NCBI GenBank assembly: GCA_047626155.1 | Contig: JBLHRR010000159.1 | Span: forward strand, 1 to 12,930 | Direction: 5' to 3' | Source: CALGLS01 sp047626155 | GTDB lineage: Bacteria; Bacteroidota; Bacteroidia; Chitinophagales; Saprospiraceae | Length of the DNA: 12,930 nucleotides | Shown: piece after piece, positions 6,767 to 12,930 of the stretch | How positions within the stretch are numbered: position 1 is the stretch's first letter | Layout: every line of letters starts with the position of its first letter | The notes under the pieces: generated by a model | Databases searched by the model: none | Told to the model about the DNA's origin: nothing | Seen by the model: only the letters and a program-made list of their open reading frames with translations | Position numbers and translations under genes: made by a program

Positions 6767-8692
6767 ATGAGTAAAATCATAGGGATTGACCTAGGAACAA
6801 CAAACTCTTGTGTTGCCGTTATGGAAGGTAACGAACCAGTAGTTATTCCAAACGAAGAAGGAAGACGTACCACGCCATCTGTAATTGCTTTTATGGACAA
6901 CGGAGAACGTAAGGTAGGTGACCCGGCCAAGCGCCAGGCGATTACCAACCCAGGTCGTACCATTTCTTCTATCAAGCGTTTTATGGGAAGCCGTTATGGC
7001 GAAATAAAAGACGAAGCGGATTTAATGTCCTACAAGGTAGTGAAAGGAGACAATGATACTATACGTGTAGACATTGAAGGACGCATGTATTCTCCACAGG
7101 AACTATCTGCGATGGTACTTCAGAAGATGAAGAAAACCGCCGAAGATTTCCTTGGAACTGAAGTGACAGAAGCTGTTGTAACGGTACCTGCTTACTTTAA
7201 TGATTCACAGCGTCAGGCGACAAAAGAGGCGGGTGAAATCGCTGGTTTGACGATCAAGCGTATCATCAACGAACCTACCGCAGCTGCTTTGGCTTATGGT
7301 ATGGACAAGCAAAATAAAGACATGACCATCGCGGTTTATGATCTTGGGGGTGGTACTTTCGATATTTCTATCCTTGAATTAGGTGAAGGTGTCTTCGAAG
7401 TAAAATCTACAAACGGAGATACGCACTTAGGTGGTGACGATTTTGATAGAGTAATCATCAACTTCCTTGCAGATACTTTTAAAGATCAGGAGAACATAGA
7501 CTTGCGTAAGGATCCAATGGCTCTTCAGCGTTTGAAGGAAGCGTCGGAAAAAGCAAAGGTAGAATTGTCTGCTTCAACAGAAACAGAAATCAATCTGCCA
7601 TATGTTACTGCTGTAGATGGTGTGCCTAAGCACTTAGTTGTGAAATTGTCTCGTGCAAAATTTGAGCAATTAGCTGACGAATTAGTACAGCGAACTTTGA
7701 AGCCTTGTGCAATGGCATTGAAAGATGCAGGTTTGGACAAATCTGAAATCGATGAGGTCATCTTAGTTGGTGGTTCTACTCGTATTCCAAGAATTCAACA
7801 AGCAGTTGAGGAGTTCTTCGGAAAGAAGCCAAACAAATCAGTAAACCCGGATGAAGTAGTAGCTGTAGGAGCTTCTATTCAAGGTGGTGTATTGAGTGGA
7901 GATGTGAAGGATGTATTATTGTTGGATGTAACGCCACTTTCTTTGGGTATCGAAACAATGGGTGGTGTATACGATGTTGTAATCGAAGCTAACACTACTA
8001 TTCCGACTAAGAAATCAAAGTCTTATTCTACCGCTGCGGACAATCAGCCTTCTGTTGAAATTCACATTTTGCAGGGAGAGCGTCCAATGGCTACTCAGAA
8101 TAGATCGGTAGGACGATTCATCCTTGATTCTCTTCCACCAGCGCCAAGGGGCGTACCTCAGATCGAAGTTACTTTCGATTTGGATGCGAACGGAATTCTA
8201 AATGTTTCTGCAAAAGACAAAGGAACTGGTAAAGAGCAAAAGATTCGTATCGAAGCTTCTACTGGTTTGTCAAAAGAAGAGATCGAAAGAATGCGTACCG
8301 AAGCAGAAGCCAATGCGGATTCTGATAAGGAAACTCGCGAAAAGGTTGATAAAGTAAATGCCGCCGATTCTTTGATTTTCCAAACGGAGAAGCAAATGAA
8401 AGAGTTTGGTGATAAGGTTCCTGAAGACAAAAAAGGAGCGATCGAAACTGCTCTTGTTGAGTTGAAGGAAGCACACAAGTCTGATGACCTAGCTAGATTA
8501 GATGCTGCTACGGAAGCATTGAATACTGCTTGGACTGCTGCAAGCGAAGACATGTACAAAGCAAGTCAGGAAGCTGGTGCTGATCCAGAAGCTACTGCGG
8601 ATGCAGGTGGTGCGGATGCAGGAGCTGAAGAGACTACGACTGCTAATGATGTGACGGATGTGGAGTATGAGGAAGTGGATGATGCGAAGTAA
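6767..8692 (+). CDS. dnaK: Chaperone protein DnaK (Hsp70)
   Basis: Cytoplasmic ATP-dependent chaperone that binds exposed hydrophobic segments of unfolded proteins, working with DnaJ and GrpE. The 641-residue length is standard. Nucleotide-binding domain: IGIDLGTTNSCVAV (5-18), the AYFNDSQRQATKEAG motif (142-156), INEPTAAALAYG (167-178), DLGGGTFDIS (192-201, with Thr197 at the usual autophosphorylation site) and VGGSTRIP (334-341). The interdomain linker is VLLLDVTPL (383-391). The substrate-binding domain carries SLGIET and ILQGERPMA. The helical lid ends in a low-complexity Ala/Gly/Asp tail and the charged end DVTDVEYEEVDDAK. The A-rich sequence before the ATG is the usual Bacteroidota start context. 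No grpE or dnaJ is adjacent, so it forms a single-gene unit with its own promoter region and terminator. Nothing is unusual in the protein. Confidence 0.99.
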   Translation: MSKIIGIDLGTTNSCVAVMEGNEPVVIPNEEGRRTTPSVIAFMDNGERKVGDPAKRQAITNPGRTISSIKRFMGSRYGEIKDEADLMSYKVVKGDNDTIRVDIEGRMYSPQELSAMVLQKMKKTAEDFLGTEVTEAVVTVPAYFNDSQRQATKEAGEIAGLTIKRIINEPTAAALAYGMDKQNKDMTIAVYDLGGGTFDISILELGEGVFEVKSTNGDTHLGGDDFDRVIINFLADTFKDQENIDLRKDPMALQRLKEASEKAKVELSASTETEINLPYVTAVDGVPKHLVVKLSRAKFEQLADELVQRTLKPCAMALKDAGLDKSEIDEVILVGGSTRIPRIQQAVEEFFGKKPNKSVNPDEVVAVGASIQGGVLSGDVKDVLLLDVTPLSLGIETMGGVYDVVIEANTTIPTKKSKSYSTAADNQPSVEIHILQGERPMATQNRSVGRFILDSLPPAPRGVPQIEVTFDLDANGILNVSAKDKGTGKEQKIRIEASTGLSKEEIERMRTEAEANADSDKETREKVDKVNAADSLIFQTEKQMKEFGDKVPEDKKGAIETALVELKEAHKSDDLARLDAATEALNTAWTAASEDMYKASQEAGADPEATADAGGADAGAEETTTANDVTDVEYEEVDDAK

Positions 8693-8693
8693 G

Positions 8694-8722
8694 CTTAGTT
8701 CTACAGCGGAGCTGTAACTAAG
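8694..8722 (+). other. Stem-loop immediately after the dnaK stop codon
   Basis: CTTAGT + TACAGC (with a two-base TC bulge), loop GGA, then GCTGTA + ACTAAG. The 12-bp stem starts one base after the stop TAA. No T-run follows, so it more likely protects the 3' end of the mRNA than terminates it. Confidence 0.55.
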
Positions 8723-8738
8723 CCTAAGATAAGAGAAA

Positions 8739-8767
8739 AGCCTCACCAATTTGGTGGGGCTTTTTTT
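8739..8767 (+). terminator. Rho-independent terminator of dnaK
   Basis: AGCCTCACCAA pairs with TTGGTGGGGCT (one G-T pair) and is followed by an unbroken T7 run (8761-8767). Confidence 0.92.
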
Positions 8768-8776
8768 ATGGGGTGA

Positions 8777-8858
8777 TTTTTTTCACCGCAAGGGCGCAGA
8801 GAGTGCTACGTTTTTTCACGTTAAAGAGAGCTAACGTTGCGCCTTTACGGTAAAAAAT
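8777..8858. repeat. Imperfect palindromic repeat element (about 82 bp)
   Basis: The left arm TTTTTTTCACCGCAAGGGCG (8777 on) is matched, inverted, by TTGCGCCTTTACGGTAAAAA (8837 on): about 18 of 21 positions agree. A nested stem ACGTTA (8818-8823) / TAACGT (8832-8837) sits at the centre. The core resembles the ACCGCAAAGGCGCAAAG type of dispersed repeat that I recall from many genomes of this phylum. A short hairpin AATTGG/CCAATT follows at 8861-8879. It lies between the dnaK terminator and the 3' end of the decayed propeller gene. Confidence 0.6.
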
Positions 8859-8891
8859 ATAATTGGAGGAACGCCAATTGTTATGTGAAAA

Positions 8892-9146
8892 CTAAGCGCG
8901 TGGTGTTTCATAAATGTGAATAAAACGGCTTGTTATTGTTTCTTCTCCGATTTGTAATTGCAAGAAATAGATTCCGGAAGATTATTGTTGGACGTTTATT
9001 TTATTTGTGAATGCCTTTGTGGTTTTTACTGATTTTTCCTGGCGGATGATCTTTCCTTCGTTGTTGTATATGTTGATTTTGATGGGGCCGAGGTAGTCGT
9101 TGTTGAGGTTGATATTTAGTTGTTCTGAAGTGGGGTTTGGGAATAG
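8892..9146 (-). other. T9SS C-terminal sorting domain remnant with in-frame stop
   Basis: The stretch ITLFPNPTSEQLNINL, then IKINIYNNEGKIIRQE and NKINVQQ, a TAA at 8982-8984, then SSGIYFLQLQIGEETITSRF and IHIYETPRA is the full pattern of a Por-secretion-system tail (TIGR04183-like). A Leu before SSGIY is usual at this point, so TAA probably arose from TTA by one substitution (inference). Confidence 0.85.
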
Positions 9147-9267
9147 GGTGATTTGGGTGCTTTGGATTGGGGCGGAGGTGGAGATGATTGGGGGAGCGTG
9201 GGGGCTACGTCTAGGCCGGCGTACGCAGATGAATTGAGGATGTTCATTTAAGTGTGTCTGCCAATTT

Positions 9268-9374
9268 TTCAATCAAAATCAAAAACACTATACCGCGAGC
9301 CCAATAAGAAATTGATCTTCAGTTGATTAAACACATTTTGGTACGTTATAGGGCAATTTTTGATTTTGATTGAA
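9268..9374. repeat. 107-bp segment bounded by 18-bp perfect inverted repeats
   Basis: TTCAATCAAAATCAAAAA (9268-9285) and its exact complement TTTTTGATTTTGATTGAA (9357-9374) enclose 71 bp. The right side is also tandemly doubled as two 18-bp units AATTTTTGATTTTGATTG/T (9355-9372 and 9373-9390), which read NQNQKFNQNQK in the propeller frame. The enclosed DNA has several stops in that frame. It lies at the missing sixth blade of the pseudogene, so it may be a second insertion or the scar of a deletion. Confidence 0.65.
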
Positions 9375-9532
9375 TTTTTGATTTTGATTTAAAACACCCA
9401 TAATTGAAGATTCCCCTCCAAGGGTACTAATAGAATGTACTTGATTTGTTTCTCTGTTCGAATAGTATAAAATCTGACTTTCTACATCGAGCGCAAGACC
9501 AAAAGGCTGTCCAGCATTAGAATATATTGTAT

Positions 9533-9682
9533 GAGTGCGTGACATATTTCCGGAATCCAAGTTTTGGCAGTTAGCAGTTAGCTACTGGCAGTTAGCTTCG
9601 CTCAGACGCGTTAAAAGGCGCGTTCGAGGGAAGCTAACTGCCAACTGCCAGCTGCCAAAAGCAGGGAATTCGTCACGCACTC
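9533..9682. mobile_element. 150-bp MITE-like palindromic element with 11-bp TIRs and a 9-bp target duplication
   Basis: The ends are GAGTGCGTGAC (9533-9543) and its exact complement GTCACGCACTC (9672-9682). The flanks are identical: ATATTGTAT at 9524-9532 and 9683-9691. Inside are nested complementary arms: TTTTGGCAG (9562-9570)/CTGCCAAAA (9652-9660), GGCAGTTAGCTTC (9587-9599)/GAAGCTAACTGCC (9630-9642) and ACGCG (9606-9610)/CGCGT (9619-9623), so one strand could fold into a long hairpin. CAGTTAGC occurs three times on the left side. There is no coding capacity, so it must depend on a transposase supplied elsewhere. It interrupts the propeller gene; excision of 159 bp restores the frame exactly. 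Confidence 0.88.
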
Positions 9683-10262
9683 ATATTGTATTTATATCAG
9701 AGCCATCTCCATTTGACTTTTTGATTGTTTCGCTGTTAATATCTGCCCAATAAATTAGATCATTTATTGGGTCATAATCTATTCCAAGTACCAATCCAGA
9801 GCCATTAATAATGATTTGGGCATTTTGTCCATCACTATCAATAGAGTGAATCGTATTATCTCCGGATTCTGTATATAAAATACGATTATTCAGCGTATCT
9901 ATTTCAATAACTGCAAGGTTTGAAGAAGCAGTCAAAAAAGGTGTTTTATTTCCGCCATCTAGGTCAGAACGCCATAGTGTTCCTGTGCTTGCTTCTACCC
10001 AATACACTTTTTCATTTTTTTGATCAACTCTTATTCGACGTAATGTTCCAAAGCCTTCGGCAACCACTTCCAGGTTACCACCATCAAGATCAGACCGCTC
10101 TACTTTATTTTGGTTTTGATTGGCAAAATAGACTTTGTCTTGAGCAAATAATAAGGTGGAGAGTATTAATAATAGATAAGTAAGAATCAGCTTCATGAGA
10201 ATAATTTTTTGTTGTGTAAGAAAAAAGTCAGCGGCTAAGAAATATTTTAGGAACTTTGGTCT

Positions 10263-10270
10263 CAAAGCTA
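10263..10270 (-). promoter_or_regulatory. -7 promoter box of the propeller pseudogene
   Basis: TAGCTTTG on the minus strand fits TAnnTTTG. The start would be near 10258, about 60 nt before the ATG at 10196. A TTG at 10297-10295 is 24 bp upstream, wider than the usual spacing. It overlaps the tail of the neighbouring operon's terminator region. Confidence 0.45.
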
Positions 10271-10273
10271 ATA

Positions 10274-10309
10274 AAAACGCTTGTATTGTTATGGCAATAC
10301 AAGCGTTTT
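10274..10309. terminator. Terminator of the polysaccharide operon
   Basis: AAAACGCTTGTATTG (10274-10288), loop TTATGG and the exact complement CAATACAAGCGTTTT (10295-10309). In the minus direction the stem ends in TTTTTATTAG, a working T-tract; 26 bp separate it from the methyltransferase stop. It probably also works on the plus strand. Confidence 0.88.
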
Positions 10310-10335
10310 ATACTCCCCTTTAACTCCCTTCAGCG

Positions 10336-11268
10336 TTAAGCATTTTTTTTATTTAAAAGTCCTTTTAATTCACTGATTAAAAGATTTGATTTCCTTTTAA
10401 AAGTAGGAAGTAATTGCCGCTCGTTTTTTAGCCGACTTTCATAGACATCCAATTGTGTTTCAAAATTGCTTCTGTCGATGATTAATGTATCAGAGTCTTT
10501 TACTTGTTTTTTTGCAAAAGCATACATTTCACCTCGATTAAAGTCATCGCCTTCTACAGCTTTAAGTAGTTGAAGTTGGCTTTTATTTAGAATGCCATGC
10601 AACGTTGTTTTATTAAAATAATAAGTGTGTACCACACGAAACCAATGTGTCAAAAGGGGGGCAATAGGATTGGAGCAATTCGGAACCGCGATGTATAAAA
10701 TACCATCATCTGTAAGCGTACTTTCTATTTTTTTAAGAGCAGCAACAGGGTTGGAGAAATGTTCCAAAACATGGCGCATAATGATAAGGTCGAATTTTTT
10801 CTGAACGGATTTGTGCCAATTGTCATCTACGTCTCTACTAATCGTTTCTATCCCTTTTTTTTCTAGCATAGCTACCGCTGTATCAGAAGGCTCAATCGCA
10901 TAAAAATTACTTTTCGGATACTTGAGTTTAAAAAAATCTAAAGTTAAGCCAGAACCACTTCCAATGTCCAGAATATTTCTAGGCTTTTTATCCAGTAAAG
11001 CCATCTTAGTTAATCTCTTGAATATAGGTTCGGTTACGTTGTGCTCTGCTGAAACATTTTTAATATTGGGTCGGTAGTATTTGTCATAATGATTGGTGTA
11101 AAAATCAAAATAAGTTGGTTTTGTCCACCGAGGGTTTAAATAGGTTAACCCACAGTTACGACAAATTACTACATTAGCAGGTAAATTGAATTGACCTTTT
11201 TCCGTAAGTTTCTTCGTGTCGTCTTTTCCGCAGAGGTTACACTTTATATGTTCATACTTCTCTTCCAT
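10336..11268 (-). CDS. Class I SAM-dependent methyltransferase with N-terminal zinc motif
   Basis: The 310-residue protein starts with a four-cysteine metal-binding module (Cys10-x2-Cys13 and Cys36-x2-Cys39, in CNLCG and CRNCGL), then LNPR. A Rossmann-type methyltransferase core follows: motif I ILDIGSGSG (99-107), an acidic loop AIEPSDTA (124-131), FDLIIMRHVLEHFSNP (159-174) and LYIAVPN. The C-terminus is a charged helical region ending in Lys. This architecture is common for sugar or polysaccharide methyltransferases in O-antigen and capsule loci. The exact acceptor is unknown. It is the last gene of the leftward operon, 39 bp after the acyltransferase, and a strong terminator follows. The start ATG fits the Cys-rich module. 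No lesion is seen. Confidence 0.88.
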   Translation of the reverse strand: MEEKYEHIKCNLCGKDDTKKLTEKGQFNLPANVVICRNCGLTYLNPRWTKPTYFDFYTNHYDKYYRPNIKNVSAEHNVTEPIFKRLTKMALLDKKPRNILDIGSGSGLTLDFFKLKYPKSNFYAIEPSDTAVAMLEKKGIETISRDVDDNWHKSVQKKFDLIIMRHVLEHFSNPVAALKKIESTLTDDGILYIAVPNCSNPIAPLLTHWFRVVHTYYFNKTTLHGILNKSQLQLLKAVEGDDFNRGEMYAFAKKQVKDSDTLIIDRSNFETQLDVYESRLKNERQLLPTFKRKSNLLISELKGLLNKKNA

Positions 11269-11307
11269 AAATATAGCATTGTAGTTAATTTGTTATTATT
11301 GAGTTTG

Positions 11308-11835
11308 CTAGAAAAAAAGGCCTTGCTTTTTTAGTGTGTAATAATGATTTTTATCTCGGTATTTGAATGCGATTGCAGGATGTCCACCAGCAATTGCCAA
11401 TTTAGGAACTGTTTTAGCAACCACACTACCTGCCTGGATAATTGCACCTTCTCCTATAGTAACTCCTCCCAGAATTATAATATCATTGCCAAGCCAGACA
11501 TTGTCTTCTATGGTCACATCCCGATGAACATTCGTTTCGTCATACGGTAGTTTAGTCCCATTGTAATTGTGGAAACTGGAGATTATTTTACAATTTTTTC
11601 CACAATGAAAATTATTTCCAATTGTTATTTTTCCTTCCCCTGTTATTTCAAAACCATTAAAATGTGTGTTCTTTCCCAGGTAAGTATTTTTAGAAAATTT
11701 ACATTGGAAAGCAGCACTTAGTGGTGGCGTATAGGAATGACAAGCCATTTTAGCACGCCAAGTCCAGTACGAACGTGCCGTTGTTCTTTGTAGCCCAGTA
11801 AAGAATCTGTATATGGATTTTATAAAGTGGTACAT
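11308..11835 (-). CDS. Hexapeptide-repeat (LbH) acyltransferase, colanic-acid/serine O-acetyltransferase-like
   Basis: The 175-residue protein has a basic, aromatic N-terminus (MYHFIKSIYRFFTGLQRTTA) and then a left-handed beta-helix built from hexapeptides: YLGKNTHFNG, ITIGNNFHCGKNCKI, VTIEDNVWLGNDIIILGGV and TIGEGAIIQAGSVV. SFHNYNG (87-93) contains His89, the likely catalytic His, and the LPYDE loop after it is typical of sugar O-acetyltransferases of the WcaF/maltose acetyltransferase type. The end AIAGGHPAIAFKYR is the usual closing motif. The donor is expected to be acetyl-CoA and the acceptor a sugar of the surface polysaccharide (inference from context). It lies 60 bp after the flippase and 39 bp before the methyltransferase, in the same direction. 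Confidence 0.9.
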   Translation of the reverse strand: MYHFIKSIYRFFTGLQRTTARSYWTWRAKMACHSYTPPLSAAFQCKFSKNTYLGKNTHFNGFEITGEGKITIGNNFHCGKNCKIISSFHNYNGTKLPYDETNVHRDVTIEDNVWLGNDIIILGGVTIGEGAIIQAGSVVAKTVPKLAIAGGHPAIAFKYRDKNHYYTLKKQGLFF

Positions 11836-11895
11836 TTTAATATTGACAATTTTAAGTGCTAAGATTTCTAGTCGAAAGGATTGATCTATTTTTAT

Positions 11896-12930
11896 TTATT
11901 CTGGATAATACTTTTTTTTCATAAACTTAAAAATCTCCCCAAATTTAAGCCAAGGCATCGGATGCATACGATAACTGATTATTGCCGTAATTACGAAAAA
12001 CAAAAAGTAAGAGATCACCGTAGCATAAGCAGCTCCCATAGCGCCATACTCTTTTATTAAAAAGTAATTTAAAATTAAATTCACAATTACATTAAAAATG
12101 GCAATATAACTTAGAATTTTATTCTTTTTTTCATAAAAAATAAAACCTGCAAAGAGTTTATAAAATCCTAAAAAGACATAGGCTAAAGCTACCCAAAAAA
12201 CATATTGAATACCTCCCACAAAATCTTTCCCTAAGAACCAAAAAATAATTGGCGCACCAAGAGTCAATAGTATACAGCAAAGGATAAGCCCGAGCATGAA
12301 AAAGTAAGAAACTGTAACAATATAGGTTTTATTCCAATCATTGATGGCTTTCATTTTTTCATAAAAGAACGGTGTCCAGGCCATAAAAAGAGAGGCTTGT
12401 ACGATTAATAATATGCTGCCTATTTTATAACCAATGTCATAAACCCCCAATTCGTCTTTGCTAACCATTTCTCGAATGAATAAGCGGTCGGATAAGTCCA
12501 TAACACCTGTTGCTAAAACATGTGGAATCAAGGGAAGTCCGTAGAAAAACACTTCTTTTACATATTTCTTTTCAATACTCTTTTTTATTAAACCAGACCT
12601 CCAAAGTAAATAGAATCCGATAATGCTGAAAGCGGCTTTGCTGGCGAGTAGCGCCCATAGTCGCCCTTCCCAATTTAGGGAGAATCCAACTATAAGCAGA
12701 ATTGCCAACAGCAAGTCAACCGTTGTTAATCCAATATTATATGCCGCATGATGAATCGGTTTCTTCTTTGCTTGGAAGATAACCGAAGTGAAATTTGGAA
12801 TAACATTAATAATACAAAGTAGAGGGATTAAGAGAATCCATTTTTTACTGATGTCTAGCCAACTTGAAAGCCAAGGTGCTGTTATGACTAATAAGAAAGT
12901 ACAAACAAGCGTAACTAAGGTTGGAGGCAA
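11896..12930 (-). CDS. Polysaccharide flippase (Wzx/MATE-like), N-terminus beyond the window
   Basis: The 344 visible residues contain about ten hydrophobic spans, among them FLLVITAPWL, WILLIPLLCIINVIP, DLLLAILLIVGFSL, LILCCILLTLGAPIIFWFLG and ILSYIAIFNVIVNLILNYFL. The pattern, with SDRLFIREMVSKDELGVYDI and EYGAMGAAYATVISY, is that of oligosaccharide flippases of the MOP superfamily, which move lipid-linked repeat units across the inner membrane. Family members have about 12-14 spans and 450-500 residues, so roughly 100-150 N-terminal residues lie past 12930; the TTG at the right edge is not a real start. It leads the operon as seen here, with the acyltransferase and methyltransferase following at 60 and 39 bp. 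Confidence 0.9.
   Translation of the reverse strand: MPPTLVTLVCTFLLVITAPWLSSWLDISKKWILLIPLLCIINVIPNFTSVIFQAKKKPIHHAAYNIGLTTVDLLLAILLIVGFSLNWEGRLWALLASKAAFSIIGFYLLWRSGLIKKSIEKKYVKEVFFYGLPLIPHVLATGVMDLSDRLFIREMVSKDELGVYDIGYKIGSILLIVQASLFMAWTPFFYEKMKAINDWNKTYIVTVSYFFMLGLILCCILLTLGAPIIFWFLGKDFVGGIQYVFWVALAYVFLGFYKLFAGFIFYEKKNKILSYIAIFNVIVNLILNYFLIKEYGAMGAAYATVISYFLFFVITAIISYRMHPMPWLKFGEIFKFMKKKYYPE

Larger units (their letters stand above)
8892..10196 (-). pseudogene. Decayed gene for a secreted YWTD/NHL-like beta-propeller with a T9SS sorting domain
   Basis: The ATG at 10196 starts a signal peptide (MKLILTYLLLILSTLLFAQ). The frame also runs open to a TTG at 10265, but that codon lies in a -7 box. 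Blades with the YWTD-like pattern follow: KVYFANQNQNKVERSDLDGG, KVYWVEASTGTLWRSDLDGG, RILYTESGDNTIHSIDSDGQ, LIYWADINSETIKKSNGDGS. Translation stops at TGA (9680-9682) where a 150-bp element is inserted. Removing the element plus one 9-bp duplication restores ...GDGSDINTI-YSNAGQPFGLALDVES... and a fifth blade (ILYYSNRETNQVHSI). Another stop (9327-9329) lies in an AT-rich repeat segment where a sixth blade is expected. The same frame resumes into a T9SS C-terminal domain (LFPNPTSEQLN...), which is broken by TAA at 8982-8984 and ends at TAG 8892-8894. With three separate lesions, no full-length product is possible. Confidence 0.88.

Noticed and set aside
8158..8749. Several minus-strand frames of 68-133 codons opposite dnaK
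   Set aside because: Shadows of the dnaK coding strand; low-complexity Ser/Phe-rich products with no motif or promoter.
8982..9272. Separate 96-residue protein starting at 9272
   Set aside because: The start is a TTG inside an inverted repeat and the product is just the T9SS tail of the decayed propeller gene in the same frame.
9533..9682. CRISPR-like or tandem repeat array because of the repeated CAGTTAGC
   Set aside because: The copies are unevenly spaced and explained by the palindromic arms; there are no regular spacers.
9535..9753. Plus-strand frame of 72 codons over the palindromic element
   Set aside because: It arises by reading through the inserted repeat and the antisense of the propeller; no family features.

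Overview
The window reads as chromosomal DNA of a Bacteroidota bacterium, most likely from the Saprospiria or a related marine/environmental lineage (inference). The grounds are: an AT-rich sequence; TAnnTTTG-type -7 promoter elements with almost no Shine-Dalgarno sites; a secreted cysteine-rich HYR-like adhesin; a Bacteroidota-type lipoprotein with acidic residues just after the lipobox cysteine; and a type IX secretion (T9SS) C-terminal sorting domain.

Layout. 1-2237 (minus): a small secreted protein of unknown function, followed 22 bp downstream by a large secreted HYR-like protein that runs off the left edge. 2238-3237: about 1 kb without an intact gene, holding what looks like an internally deleted transposase remnant, two strong hairpins and a perfect 16-bp palindrome. 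3238-4056 (minus): panB (pantothenate/CoA synthesis), divergent from 4323-5345 (plus), a lipoprotein whose promoter sits so close that the mRNA may be leaderless. 5381-5424: a strong, probably bidirectional terminator between convergent genes. 5455-6291 (minus): a PhyH-type Fe(II)/2-oxoglutarate dioxygenase. Its longest open frame starts inside its own promoter, so a shorter start is proposed. 6767-8692 (plus): dnaK, with a sigma-54-like promoter candidate and TGTCA motifs upstream and a clear terminator downstream.

8777-10196 is the most eventful part. A gene for a secreted five-bladed-or-more YWTD/NHL-like beta-propeller with a T9SS sorting tail (minus) has decayed. A 150-bp palindromic, MITE-like element with 11-bp terminal inverted repeats and a perfect 9-bp target duplication interrupts it. 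Removing the element and one duplication rejoins the reading frame exactly. A second repeat-flanked segment with stop codons lies where the sixth blade would be, and a nonsense codon breaks the sorting domain. A further imperfect palindromic repeat lies between this pseudogene and dnaK.

10336-12930 (minus): three genes of a surface-polysaccharide cluster (flippase, truncated at the right edge; hexapeptide acyltransferase; SAM methyltransferase), transcribed leftward as an operon and closed by a perfect 15-bp-stem terminator. No tRNA, rRNA, CRISPR array or defence system was seen. I found no intact novel multi-gene system; the best new signals are the small palindromic mobile element and the repeat-rich intergenic DNA.
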